Positions 15,601-24,303 of a DNA stretch of 64,000 nt are shown piece by piece. Source of the stretch: Albimonas sp963977235 (GTDB lineage Bacteria > Pseudomonadota > Alphaproteobacteria > Rhodobacterales > Rhodobacteraceae); assembly GCF_963977235.1 (NCBI RefSeq), contig NZ_CAXBOD010000003.1, forward strand, positions 62,001 through 126,000, written 5' to 3'. The notes under the pieces were generated by a model. The model worked only from the letters and a program-made list of their open reading frames with translations, searched no databases and was not told the DNA's origin. Position numbers and translations under genes: made by a program. Positions within the stretch are counted from its first letter, which is position 1; each line of letters begins with the position of its first letter.

Positions 15601-16283
15601 GCGGCTTCGTCCTGCCGCCATTGCGGCCGCTGCGCTATGAGCCGCCGCCGGGGCTGCCGGTGATCCATGTCGACGACCAGCTGCTGGCGGTGGACAAGCC
15701 CTCGGGCCTGCTGACGGTGCCGGGGCGGGAGGCGGAGCTCGCCGATTGCGTGGCCGCCCGGGCCGAGGCCGCCTATCCCGGCGCCCGCATCGTGCACCGG
15801 CTGGACATGGACACCTCGGGCGTCCTGGTGCTGGCCCGCACGCCTCACGCCCAGCGCCACCTGGGCCTGCAGTTCGAGCGTCGCCATGCCGCCAAGCTCT
15901 ACGAGGCCATCGTCGCGGGTCAGCCGCAGGCGGATGCCGGAACCGTCGATCTGCCGCTCGCCACCGACTGGCCGCAGCGCCCGCGCCAGCGCCCGGACCC
16001 CGCCGGGCGCCGCGCCGTCACCGACTGGGAGGTGATCGAACGGCTGGCCGAGCCCGCGCCCGACGGCGCGGCGCGCCTCGCCCTGCGGCCGCTGACCGGG
16101 CGCAGCCACCAGCTGCGCGCGCACCTGCTCTGGCTCGGCCACCCGATCCTGGGCGATGCGCTCTATGCAGACGACGGGGTGTTCGCCGCGGCGCCGCGGC
16201 TGATGCTCCACGCCCGAAAGCTGGACCTGCGCCACCCGGTGGGCGGCGCGCCACTACAACTCGAGGCCCCCTGCCCGTTCTGA
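15597..16283 (+). CDS. RluA-family pseudouridine synthase
   Basis: 228 aa with the RluA catalytic motif HRLDMDTSGVLVLART (catalytic Asp in HRLDmdTSG), preceded by LLAVDKPSGLLTVPG and followed by LTGRSHQLRAHLLWLGHPILGDALYA. It isomerises uridine in rRNA or tRNA. No S4 domain is present, so it belongs to the short RluA/TruC/RluF-like group; the target RNA is unknown. The GTG at 15597 gives the family-typical start VSGFVLPPLRPL, while upstream in-frame sequence is not conserved. Confidence 0.92.
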   Translation: MSGFVLPPLRPLRYEPPPGLPVIHVDDQLLAVDKPSGLLTVPGREAELADCVAARAEAAYPGARIVHRLDMDTSGVLVLARTPHAQRHLGLQFERRHAAKLYEAIVAGQPQADAGTVDLPLATDWPQRPRQRPDPAGRRAVTDWEVIERLAEPAPDGAARLALRPLTGRSHQLRAHLLWLGHPILGDALYADDGVFAAAPRLMLHARKLDLRHPVGGAPLQLEAPCPF

Positions 16284-16306
16284 CGCGCCCGCCCATCCCG
16301 CGCGTG

Positions 16307-16410
16307 ACGCAACCCAGCGCGCCCAAGGCGCGACGCAACCCAGCGCGCCCAAGGCGCGACGCAACCCAGCGCGCCTAAGGCGCGACGCAGCCAAGCCCGC
16401 CCGCAGGGCG
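16307..16410. repeat. 26-bp tandem repeats carrying hairpins, 3 full copies plus 1 diverged
   Basis: The unit (ACGCAACCCAGCGCGCCCAA, then GGCGCG) begins at 16307, 16333 and 16359. A diverged fourth copy begins at 16385. Each contains a 6-bp stem CGCGCC-NAA-GGCGCG, so the array encodes a row of hairpins. It fills the gap between the converging pseudouridine synthase and RND efflux genes and may serve as a composite terminator. The rest of that gap, to 16587, shows nothing. Confidence 0.85.
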
Positions 16411-16587
16411 CCTGCAGTCCGATTGCCGAAGGCGCCGGGACCTTCCCGCCGTGCGGGGGGGCGCGCCCGGTTCGCCGCTCAAACCCAAGGGGCAGGCATC
16501 CGAGCCCAGGGCCGGCGGGCGCGTCAGAATCGGTCGCGGCGACGCTCGCCATGGCTGAAGCGGGCGGCGGCGGAGAAGGTCTCGACC

Positions 16588-19500
16588 CTACTCCGCCGGC
16601 GTGCGCGGATCCTGGGCCAGCGCCTGCTCCAACTCCTTCGCGACGGCGGTGCGGGGGCGGGTGAAGCGGACCAGCAGGTCGTAGAGCACCGGCGTCAGGA
16701 ACAGCGTCAGCACCGAGGCCGCGCCGAAGCCGCCGATGATCACCCAGCCGATCGCCGCCCGCGCCTCGGCGCCCGCGCCGGTCGAGACCACCAGCGGCAG
16801 GGCGCCCAGCAGGGTCGAGATCACCGTCATCATCACCGGCCGCAGACGGGCGACCGCGCCCTCGAGCGCCGCCTCGCGCACCGAATAGCCCTCGTCGCGC
16901 AGCTGGTTGGCGAACTCGACGATCAGAATCCCGTTCTTGGCCATCAATCCGACCAGCAGCACCAGACCCACCTGCGTGTAGATGTTGAGCGACTGCCCGG
17001 TCAGCCACAGCGTGGCCAGCGCCCCGGTCAGCCCCAGCGGCACCGTCATCAGGATCACGAACGGGTCCACGAAGCTCTCGAACTGGGCGGCCAGCACCAG
17101 ATAGACGACCAGCACCGCGAAGACGAAGGTCCACACCGCCCCGCCCGAGGTCTCCTGGAACTCCCGGCTCTGGCCGTCGAAGGCGATCTGCGCCTCGGGG
17201 GGCAGCACCTGGGCGGCGGCGGCCTGCACCGCGTCGATGGCCGCGCCCAGGTCCATGCCGTCCGCCAGCGAGCCGGAGATCTCGATGGCCGGCAGTCGGT
17301 TGAAGCGCGCAAGCTCGGGCGAGGCCGAGCCCTCCGAGGATCGCACCAGCGCCGAGATCGGCACCAGCGCCCCGGTCGAGCCCGAGCGCACATACATCGA
17401 GCCGAGATCCTCGGCCGTGCGCCGCACATCCTCGCGCGCCTGCAGGATCACCGGGTATTCGCGCCCGCGCTCGATCCAGCCGGTCACCTCGCGGCCGGCG
17501 AAGAAGGTCTGCAGCGTGGCGCCGATGTCCTCGATCGAGATCCCGAGGTCGTCGGCCAGCGCCCGGTCGACCTCGATGCGCAGCTCGGGCTGGGTCTCCT
17601 CGTAGTCGGTCTCGAGGTTCTCGAGCCCCTCGATCCCCTGCATCGCCTCGAGGAGCGTGACGCTCCATTCCTGCACCGACAGGAAGTCCGGCCCCAGCAC
17701 CTTGACCTGCAGCGGCGTGCGCGAGCCGCGCAGGCCGAGGCCCGAGGGCTGGATCGGGAAGGCCCGCGCGCCGGGGATCGAGGTCATCTGCGGGATCAGG
17801 CTCGAGACGATGTCCTGGGACGCGCGCCGGCCGCTCTTCCAGTCCGAGAGGCGCACGACCACGAAGGCGCGATGCGTCTCGCCGCGGAAGCCGACGATGG
17901 AGAAGATCCGCGTGGCCTCGCCGCTTTCCAGAAGGGGCTGCAGGCGCTCTTCGACCTCGCGCACCTCGCGGTCGGTGTAGGCGACGGTCGAGCCCTGCGG
18001 CGCGGTGACCGAGACGAAGAACACGCCGCGGTCTTCGCGGGGCGAGAGCTCGCGCGCCACCTGCCCGCTGAGCCAGCCGGCCGAGCCCGCGATGACCAGC
18101 GCCAGCGCCACCACCACCAGCGGAAAGCCCAGCACGGCGCGCAGGGCGGCGCGGTAGACGGCCTCGGTCCGCCCCAGCAGCCAGTTGACCGCCCGCTCCA
18201 GCATGCCGCCGGAGCCCCGGCGCAGCACCCGGTGGCAGAGCACCGGCGTCAGGGTCAGCGCCACCAGGGTCGAGAAGGCCACGGCCACGGCCATGACGAT
18301 GCCGAACTCGGTGAACAGGCGCCCCACCTGCCCGTCGAGGAACGAGATCGGGATGAACACCGAGATCAGCGTGATCGAGGTGGCGATGACCGCGAACACC
18401 ACCTGATCGGCGCCGCGCAGGGCGGCCGCGGCCGGCGGCTCGCCCCGCTCCACCCGGCGCTGGATGTTCTCGAGCACCACGATCGCGTCGTCGACCACGA
18501 TGCCGATGGCCAGGATCAGCGCGAACAGCGTCAGGATGTTGATCGAGAAGCCGAAGGCGTAGATGCCGGCCACCGCGCCGATCAGCGCCACCGGGATCAC
18601 CACCGCGGGCGCCAGCGTGGCCAGCGGACTGCCCAGGAAGAAGAAGATCACCAGCACCACCAGCCCCACCGCGATGGCGAGCGTGGTCAGCACCTCCTCG
18701 ATCGAGGACTGGATGAACACCGCGTCGTCGGAGGAGACGAAGATCTCCATCCCCGGCGGCAGCGTCGCCTGGATCCGCTCCAGCTCGCCGCGCACCGCCT
18801 GCGAGATGGCGATGGTGTTCGCCTGGCTCTGTCGCGCCACGCCAAGGCCGATGGCGTTGCGCCCCTCCGAGCGGACCAGCGTCTCGTCGTTCTCCGAGCC
18901 CACGAAGACGGTGGCGACCTCGCCCAGGCGCACCGGGGCGCCCTCGACCATGGCCACGACCAGCTCGCGGAACTCGTCGGGGGTCTCGAGCCGGGTGGCG
19001 GCGCGGACCTGGAACTGGCGCCACAGCGACACGACCTCGCCCGCCGGCAGCTCGACGTTGTTGGTGCGCAGGGCGGTGGCGATCTCGGTCGCGGTCAGCC
19101 GCCGCGCGGCCATCGCCGAGGGGTCGAGCGCGATGCGCATCGCGTAGCGCCGGTTGCCCCAGATGGTGACCGCGCTGACGCCTTCCAGCGTCGCCAGCCG
19201 GTCGATGATGTAGCGCTCGGCATAGTCGGTGATCTGCGGGGGCGTGTGCCGGTCCGAGACGATGGACAGGCGCATCACCGGGTCGGCGTCGGAGTCGTTC
19301 TTGTAGATCCGCGGCTCTTCGGATTCCTCGGGCAGGCGGGAGATCACGCGCCCGACCGCGCCGCGGATGTCGTTGGCCGCCGCGTCCACATCGCGCGAGG
19401 TGACGAAGGTCACCACGATGCGGCTGTCGCCCCGCTCGGACGAGCTTTCGATGCGGTCGACCCCGGCGACGCCGGCGACCGCGCTCTCGATCACCTCGGT

Positions 19501-19689
19501 GATCTGGGTGTCGACGACCGAGGGCGCCGCGCCCCGCCAGTTGGTCGAGATGGTGACGGTGGCCGCGTCCACGTCGGGCAGCTCGCGCACCGGCAGGCGG
19601 GTCAGCGAGACCAGGCCGATCACGATGATCAGCAGCGACAGCACCGCCGCGAAGACCGGGCGGCGAATGAAGAAGCCGGGGAGCGACAT
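16588..19689 (-). CDS. RND efflux transporter, inner-membrane permease (HAE1-like)
   Basis: A 1033-aa AcrB/MexB-type pump: 12 membrane helices in two halves with two large periplasmic loops. Helix 1 starts FFIRRPVFAAVLSLLIIVIGL. The proton-relay aspartates are in LAIGIVVDDAIVVLENI (helix 4), and helix 10 contains GLVLLVGLMAKNGILIVEFANQLRDEG (the Lys side). Family blocks LPVRELPDVD and TPVLCHRVL are present. It is 10 nt downstream of its periplasmic adaptor. No outer-membrane TolC gene is nearby. Substrates (drugs, solvents, metabolites) cannot be told from sequence. Confidence 0.95.
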   Translation of the reverse strand: MSLPGFFIRRPVFAAVLSLLIIVIGLVSLTRLPVRELPDVDAATVTISTNWRGAAPSVVDTQITEVIESAVAGVAGVDRIESSSERGDSRIVVTFVTSRDVDAAANDIRGAVGRVISRLPEESEEPRIYKNDSDADPVMRLSIVSDRHTPPQITDYAERYIIDRLATLEGVSAVTIWGNRRYAMRIALDPSAMAARRLTATEIATALRTNNVELPAGEVVSLWRQFQVRAATRLETPDEFRELVVAMVEGAPVRLGEVATVFVGSENDETLVRSEGRNAIGLGVARQSQANTIAISQAVRGELERIQATLPPGMEIFVSSDDAVFIQSSIEEVLTTLAIAVGLVVLVIFFFLGSPLATLAPAVVIPVALIGAVAGIYAFGFSINILTLFALILAIGIVVDDAIVVLENIQRRVERGEPPAAAALRGADQVVFAVIATSITLISVFIPISFLDGQVGRLFTEFGIVMAVAVAFSTLVALTLTPVLCHRVLRRGSGGMLERAVNWLLGRTEAVYRAALRAVLGFPLVVVALALVIAGSAGWLSGQVARELSPREDRGVFFVSVTAPQGSTVAYTDREVREVEERLQPLLESGEATRIFSIVGFRGETHRAFVVVRLSDWKSGRRASQDIVSSLIPQMTSIPGARAFPIQPSGLGLRGSRTPLQVKVLGPDFLSVQEWSVTLLEAMQGIEGLENLETDYEETQPELRIEVDRALADDLGISIEDIGATLQTFFAGREVTGWIERGREYPVILQAREDVRRTAEDLGSMYVRSGSTGALVPISALVRSSEGSASPELARFNRLPAIEISGSLADGMDLGAAIDAVQAAAAQVLPPEAQIAFDGQSREFQETSGGAVWTFVFAVLVVYLVLAAQFESFVDPFVILMTVPLGLTGALATLWLTGQSLNIYTQVGLVLLVGLMAKNGILIVEFANQLRDEGYSVREAALEGAVARLRPVMMTVISTLLGALPLVVSTGAGAEARAAIGWVIIGGFGAASVLTLFLTPVLYDLLVRFTRPRTAVAKELEQALAQDPRTPAE

Positions 19690-19699
19690 GGCGGCCCCC

Positions 19700-20821
19700 T
19701 CAGCCGGCCGAGACGGGGTCGGCCGCGCGGGCCTCGGGCGCCGCCGCGCCGGCGTCGGAGCGGGGCTCCTCGCCCAGCACCCGCACCGGGGCGCCGTCGC
19801 GCACCTTCTGCAGGCCGCGCACCACCACCCGCTCGCCGGCCTCCAGACCCTCGAGGATCTCGGCCGCGCCGGCCCGGCGGCCGCCGATGGTCACCGCGCG
19901 GCGCTGCACGGTGTCGTCGGGGGCCACGACATAGAGGTGGACCTCGCCCGCCTCGGTCACCAGCGATTCCTCGGGCGCCAGGACCCCGGGGCGGGAGCCC
20001 ATCACCAGGTCGACCTGCATGAACACGCCCGCAGGCAGGCGCAGGCCGGGATTGTCGAAGCGCGCGCGCACCAGGAACGCGCGCGAGACCTCGTCCACGC
20101 GCCGGTCGATCGCCTCGACCACGCCCGTGAAGGTCTCGTCGGGGAAGATCCGGGTGCGGGCGCGCACCGGAGCGCCGGTCTCGACGTCGCCGAAGAAGCG
20201 CTCGGGCACCCGGAACTCGACGTCGAGCTGGGAGATGTCCTCGAGCGTCGCCAGCGGGGTCGAGGAGGAGACCACCGCCCCCTGGTCGACCTCGGCAAAG
20301 CCGATCACGCCGGCGAAGGGGGCGCGCAGGACCATGTGGCCCAGATCGGTGCGGGCGGCGTCCAGCCGCGCCTCGGTCCGCAGCATGGCGGCCTTGGCGG
20401 AATCGTAGGTCGAGGCGGTGATCCGCCCCTGGTCCTGCAGCGCCACGGCGCGGTCGAAGGCGGCGCGGGCCTCGGCCAGCTCGGCCTGCGCCACGGCGAG
20501 CGCCGATCGCTCGGCGCCGTCGTCGAGCGTGGCCAGCGGATCGTCCGCCTCGACCGGGTCGCCGTCGCGGAACTGGATCGCGGTCACCCGCCCCCCGACC
20601 GAGAAGCGCAGCTCGACCGAGCGCAGCGCCCGGCCGGTGCCGACGGCCGAGACCACGCGCTCGACCTCGCCGGCGGTCGCCTCCGCCACCACCACGCCGG
20701 GGGCGGGACGGCTGCGGACGGCCTGCTCGACCTCAGGCTGCTCCGCCTGCTGGTAGATGAACCAGCCGGCGCCGCCGGCGAGCGCGGCGAGAACAAGGAG
20801 CTGCTTTGCGATCGAGGCCAT
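19700..20821 (-). CDS. RND efflux transporter, periplasmic adaptor (membrane fusion protein)
   Basis: A 373-aa HlyD/AcrA-type adaptor with an N-terminal membrane anchor (MASIAKQLLVLAALAGGAGWFIYQ), a split lipoyl domain (VGGRVTAIQFRDGDPVEADDPLATLD ... TDLGHMVLRAPFAGVIGFAEVDQGAVVS) flanking an alpha-hairpin (AELAEARAAFDRAVALQDQGRI), a beta-barrel domain and a membrane-proximal domain. It is the first gene of a two-gene operon with the permease. An uncleaved anchor rather than a lipoprotein box is present. Confidence 0.94.
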   Translation of the reverse strand: MASIAKQLLVLAALAGGAGWFIYQQAEQPEVEQAVRSRPAPGVVVAEATAGEVERVVSAVGTGRALRSVELRFSVGGRVTAIQFRDGDPVEADDPLATLDDGAERSALAVAQAELAEARAAFDRAVALQDQGRITASTYDSAKAAMLRTEARLDAARTDLGHMVLRAPFAGVIGFAEVDQGAVVSSSTPLATLEDISQLDVEFRVPERFFGDVETGAPVRARTRIFPDETFTGVVEAIDRRVDEVSRAFLVRARFDNPGLRLPAGVFMQVDLVMGSRPGVLAPEESLVTEAGEVHLYVVAPDDTVQRRAVTIGGRRAGAAEILEGLEAGERVVVRGLQKVRDGAPVRVLGEEPRSDAGAAAPEARAADPVSAG

Positions 20822-21192
20822 TCAGGGGGTCCGGAAAGTCCATGGGCGCCGGGCCGGCGATTCCGGCCGGCGTCGGAGCGGACTCAAGCGCGCTACGCCG
20901 CGTCGCGGCAAGGGCAATCTTGGCGCCGCGCCTTCGCATTCGCGCGAGCGGGGGGCCCCGCGACACGCCCCGCGACTCACGCCCGTCGCCCCCGCCGCGC
21001 CCTCCGGGGGGCGAAAACGCCCCGGCCCGCCCCGCGGGACCCTGAAAAACCCGGTCGAAGCGGCCGGCCCCTGACCCGCCCTGCCCGCGCGATGAGCTGC
21101 CTGTTTCCATTCATCTTTCGCGGCCCACGACCTGGCGACAGGCGGCCGCGTTCATCCTCTCGAGACCCGATCAACCATGAGGAGGCTTTCAC
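20822..21192. other. Divergent intergenic region between RND operon and surface-protein locus
   Basis: 371 nt with no supported gene. From about 21100 rightwards the base composition becomes less GC-rich, consistent with promoters for the surface-protein genes. No clear -35/-10 pair could be assigned. Confidence 0.35.
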
Positions 21193-21390
21193 GTGCCGTT
21201 AATCGAAGATATGAAGGCTTCGTTCAGTCGTGGTGTCCAGCGCCGTGACCGCGCAGCTTTCGATCCGGGGCAGGTCGAAACGGCAGCGTCGGTCGGCGCA
21301 TCTGCAAGCGTCAGCGTCAGTGGTCGAGTTTTCGCCATCGGGGGGGTCCCGGTGGCGTTGGGGACATGCGCGCGCCTGCTTTCCGGGTGA
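21193..21390 (+). CDS. Possible small protein, 65 aa
   Basis: The frame starts with GTG after a very strong ribosome-binding site (GAGGAGG, 7 nt spacing) and ends 38 nt before the glycine-rich surface protein. The product MPLIEDMKASFSRGVQRRDR... has no recognised domain, and a weakly hydrophobic end. Codon use is markedly less GC-biased at third positions than the neighbours (TTA, GAA, GAT, AGT, CGT), as in the first codons of the next gene. The locus may have been acquired recently. It could be a leader peptide. Confidence 0.35.
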   Translation: MPLIEDMKASFSRGVQRRDRAAFDPGQVETAASVGASASVSVSGRVFAIGGVPVALGTCARLLSG

Positions 21391-21428
21391 AAGACTGTGG
21401 CGCGGCATAGCGATCATGGGGATCTGCT

Positions 21429-23399
21429 GTGACCTACGGCTCTTACAATTACGGCTCCGGCTCGGGGTCGCACTCAAGCTATTCGTCGTCAAAAAGTTAC
21501 GGCGGCCATGATTCTTGGGGATCCAAGGGCGGCTACGGCGGCTATTCGAGCGGCGGGGGCGGCTCGAAGGACTACGGCGGGTCAAAGGGCGGCTACGACA
21601 GCTGGGGCGGCTCGAAGGGCGGCTATGGCGGGTCCAACGACTACTGCGGCTCGAAGGGCGGCTGGGGCGGCAAGGACGACCACGGCTGGGGCGGCTCCAA
21701 GGGCGGCTATGGCGGGTCCAGCGATTACTGCGGCTCGAAGGGCGGCTGGGGCGGCAAGGACGACCACGGCTGGGGCGGCTCCAAGGGCGGCTGGGGCGGG
21801 TCCAGCGACTACTGCGGTTCGAAAGGCGGCTGGGGCGGCAAGGACGACCACGGCTGGGGCGGCTGGGGCGGCTGGGGCGGCAAGGGCGACTGCGGTCCCG
21901 ACCCCGAGCCCGAGTTCGAGATCGGCGACGAGGGCGGGACCTGCCACTTCACCCTCGAGGCCGGCGGCCTGACCCTGATCGTCACGGTCACCGAGTTCGG
22001 CAACGCGCTGAAGTTCGACATCAAGCTCGCCGACGACAGCGCCAAGGTCGGCGACCTGCGCGGCCTGTTCTTCAATCTCGACGCGGCGGACGGCGCCGAG
22101 CTGTTCATCCTCTCGGGCGACGACGTCACCGACTCCAAGTTCGGCGACCGCAACGTCGATGACCTGGGCAACGGCGTGAACGTCCGCGGCCCCGGCGCGG
22201 GCTATGACGTGGGGGTCGAGTTCGGCTCCTCCGGCATCGGCAAGGACGACATCCGCTCCACCAGCTTCATCCTGGCCAACGCCGACGGTCCGCTGACCCT
22301 CGACGACCTGGACGACAACGCCGTCGCCGCCCGCCTGACCTCGGTCGGCCCGGAGGGCGGCTGCCGCAACGACTCGCTCAAGATCATCGGCGAGACCGGC
22401 GACCTCGACTGCGACACCTTCAACAACGCCTCCCCGCCCGAGCCGGCAAACGACGAAGCCGGCGTCTGCGCGGGCGAGAGCGTGACCATCGACGTGCTCG
22501 CCAACGACCTCGATCCCGGCGAGACCGACTTCACCGCCGAGGAGAACTGGGGCCTGTCGGTCGCGGCGGTGTTCACCAACACCGGCGCGCAGTATTTCTC
22601 CGACCTCGCGCCGGGCGAGTGGATCACGCTCGACAGCGGCGCACGGGTGTCCCTGGTCGACGGCGAGCTGGTCTACGACTCCGCGGGCGCCTTCGACGGC
22701 CTGCTGATCGGCCAGAAGGCCACCGACACGTTCGAGTATGCGGTCTACGATTCGGACGGCGCCCCGGGCTTCGCCGAGGTCAGCGTCTCGATCTGCGGCT
22801 CGCTGAACCTGATCGACACCATCGACAACGGCGCCCCGATCACCGTCACGATGGACATCGACCAGATCCTGTCGCCGCTCACCTCGCTTCTGACCAACAC
22901 CGTCGCGCTCGACTTCGAGGGGGCCTTCGACGCGCTCGACGGCAGCTACACCAACGCCTACTGCATCGATCGCTCGACGCCGGCGAACCTGCTGCTGACC
23001 GACGCCCGGGTCTTCGACACCACCGATCCGGACAGCCTTCCGGCCGGCCTCGTCGACAAGCCCGAGATGCTGGACGAGGTGAACTGGCTCCTGAACCAGG
23101 ACTTCGAGAGCGTCTACTCGATGAACGACGTGCAGAGCGCGATCTGGGCGCTGGTCGACGACGCCGGCGGCATCGACACCAACCGCGCGCCGGGCGTGCA
23201 GCTGAGCGCCAACGCCCAGACGATGTACGACGCAGCCCTCCTGCAGGACGGGTTCGTCCCGGATGCGTCCGATCCGAACGCCAATGTGAAGGGCATGATC
23301 TTCCTGCCCGTCGACGGGGCGGGCGAGGCCAACGGGCAGGCGTTCATCGTCGGCTTCGAGCTGGAGACATGCCTCTGCGACGGCGACGCCCTTGTCTGA
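21429..23399 (+). CDS. Glycine-rich repeat surface protein with Ig/VCBS-like domain and thioester-domain-like C-terminus
   Basis: A 656-aa protein with a GTG start preceded by GGGGA. Residues 1-160 are Gly/Ser/Tyr/Trp-rich with three 28-aa repeats, each containing DYCGSKGGWGGKDDHGWGG (one Cys each). Residues about 160-330 form an unrecognised beta-rich domain. Residues about 335-455 (NDEAGVCAGESVTIDVLANDLDPGE ... DTFEYAVYDSDG) resemble VCBS/Ig-like repeats of adhesins. Residues about 460-656 contain Y511-C512-I-D and, 57 residues later, V568-Q569-S-A-I-W573. These are the [YF]C and hydrophobic-Q-x-x-hydrophobic-W motifs that form the Cys-Gln thioester in bacterial thioester domains. No ordinary signal peptide is visible. 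A VPLPA-anchored protein follows after 73 nt. The thioester call is inference from motif spacing. Confidence 0.7.
   Translation: MTYGSYNYGSGSGSHSSYSSSKSYGGHDSWGSKGGYGGYSSGGGGSKDYGGSKGGYDSWGGSKGGYGGSNDYCGSKGGWGGKDDHGWGGSKGGYGGSSDYCGSKGGWGGKDDHGWGGSKGGWGGSSDYCGSKGGWGGKDDHGWGGWGGWGGKGDCGPDPEPEFEIGDEGGTCHFTLEAGGLTLIVTVTEFGNALKFDIKLADDSAKVGDLRGLFFNLDAADGAELFILSGDDVTDSKFGDRNVDDLGNGVNVRGPGAGYDVGVEFGSSGIGKDDIRSTSFILANADGPLTLDDLDDNAVAARLTSVGPEGGCRNDSLKIIGETGDLDCDTFNNASPPEPANDEAGVCAGESVTIDVLANDLDPGETDFTAEENWGLSVAAVFTNTGAQYFSDLAPGEWITLDSGARVSLVDGELVYDSAGAFDGLLIGQKATDTFEYAVYDSDGAPGFAEVSVSICGSLNLIDTIDNGAPITVTMDIDQILSPLTSLLTNTVALDFEGAFDALDGSYTNAYCIDRSTPANLLLTDARVFDTTDPDSLPAGLVDKPEMLDEVNWLLNQDFESVYSMNDVQSAIWALVDDAGGIDTNRAPGVQLSANAQTMYDAALLQDGFVPDASDPNANVKGMIFLPVDGAGEANGQAFIVGFELETCLCDGDALV
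21642..21863 (+). repeat. 84-bp (28-codon) tandem repeats in the surface-protein gene
   Basis: Repeat units begin at 21642, 21726 and 21810 with an exact 84-bp period. The third is truncated at 18 codons. The unit codes YCGSKGGWGGKDDHGWGGSK followed by GG(Y/W)GGSSD. Near-identity at DNA level suggests recent expansion and potential copy-number variation. Confidence 0.9.
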
Positions 23400-23409
23400 G
23401 GGGCGCGGG

Positions 23410-23436
23410 GCCGGGCGCCGCAGCAGGGCGCCCGGC
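23410..23436 (+). other. Hairpin between the surface-protein genes
   Basis: A 10-bp stem, GCCGGGCGCC (23410-23419) / GGCGCCCGGC (23427-23436), with a 7-nt loop and no T-tract. It may partly attenuate transcription into the VPLPA-protein gene. Confidence 0.5.
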
Positions 23437-23472
23437 GCAGGCGGAACACCGATATCAGGAAGGAATCGGGCC

Positions 23473-24042
23473 TTGACGATACGTTCGGCGATTCTCGCGG
23501 CTCTTGTCATTCTCTCGCCGGCAATGGCGTCCGCGACTCCCCTTGCCGTCTACCAGATCCCGGCGATCGACGGCGTGCAGAACGGCGACGCCAGCGACTA
23601 CGGACGGTTTGACGAGACGGTCCTGTCCAGTTTCGCGCGGAGCTGGAAGCTGGACAACTTCGACGAGGCCGGCCTCGATCCGGCCTATGACCTCGCCTAT
23701 GACGTCACGATCGACTCCTATTTCTACGACGCGACGGAGTCGACGGACGTGCAGTTCTACGTCAGCACGGTGGAAGGCGACGTCAGCACGGCGGTCCTGA
23801 CCCTGTTCGCGGGGACGTTCAACACCTCCGGTTCGGGGGCCTTCGGCATTGTCGAGACGTTCACGGCCCTGGGACAGACCGAGTACTTCCTGAACGTGGT
23901 CGGCGGGCAGTGGAAAGGCACGATGGACTTCTTCCTGACCGCCGCCCCCGCGAGCCCGGTGCCCGCCCCGGCCGCCCTGCCCCTGCTTGCGGCCGGTCTC
24001 GGCGGGCTGGCGCTGCTGCGCCGGCGGCGCGGCCGCGGCTGA
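23473..24042 (+). CDS. VPLPA-CTERM/PEP-CTERM sorting-signal secreted protein
   Basis: 189 aa. The TTG start at 23473 follows AGGAAGGA and begins a signal peptide (LTIRSAILAALVILSPAMASA). The C-terminus has the tripartite exosortase signal: a VPAPAALPLL motif, hydrophobic helix (AAGLGGLALL) and Arg cluster (RRRRGRG). The body is a beta-rich domain of about 130 aa (DVQFYVSTVEGDVSTAVLTLFAGTF) without recognised function. Proteins with this tail are exported and handled by an exosortase at the envelope, often as exopolysaccharide-associated proteins. It is transcribed with the thioester-like surface protein and ends at a strong terminator. Confidence 0.85.
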   Translation: MTIRSAILAALVILSPAMASATPLAVYQIPAIDGVQNGDASDYGRFDETVLSSFARSWKLDNFDEAGLDPAYDLAYDVTIDSYFYDATESTDVQFYVSTVEGDVSTAVLTLFAGTFNTSGSGAFGIVETFTALGQTEYFLNVVGGQWKGTMDFFLTAAPASPVPAPAALPLLAAGLGGLALLRRRRGRG

Positions 24043-24070
24043 GACGCGCCAAGGCGGCCCGCAAGGCGAC

Positions 24071-24102
24071 ACGCCCGCCCCGCGCCGCGGGGCGGGCGTT
24101 TT
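24071..24102 (+). terminator. Strong intrinsic terminator after the VPLPA-CTERM gene
   Basis: A 13-bp perfect stem, ACGCCCGCCCCGC (24071-24083) / GCGGGGCGGGCGT (24087-24099), with a 3-nt loop is followed by TTTT. The next 100 nt contain two further GGGCGTTTTCTTyTGCAyCGC-like copies (around 24154 and 24179). Confidence 0.9.
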
Positions 24103-24303
24103 GCTGCGTCGCCCCGGAGGGTCGTTTCTGCTCCGGACCGTCCACGGGGGCGTTTTCTTCTGCATCGCCCCGGGCCGGGCGTTTTCTTTTGCACCGCAAC
24201 GTCCGCCCTAGGGGGTTGCGCCAGCCCCGGTCGAGGGTCTTATCTGTGTCGCCCGGACGGGTCCGTTTCCATGGCCGCCGTCCGACCGAACAAGGAGAGC
24301 GAT

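Noticed and set aside
16423..20022. A 1199-codon plus-strand frame opposite the RND genes
   Set aside because: Composition (RRR, HHR, QRG runs) and position opposite a complete AcrB-type gene show it is a shadow frame.
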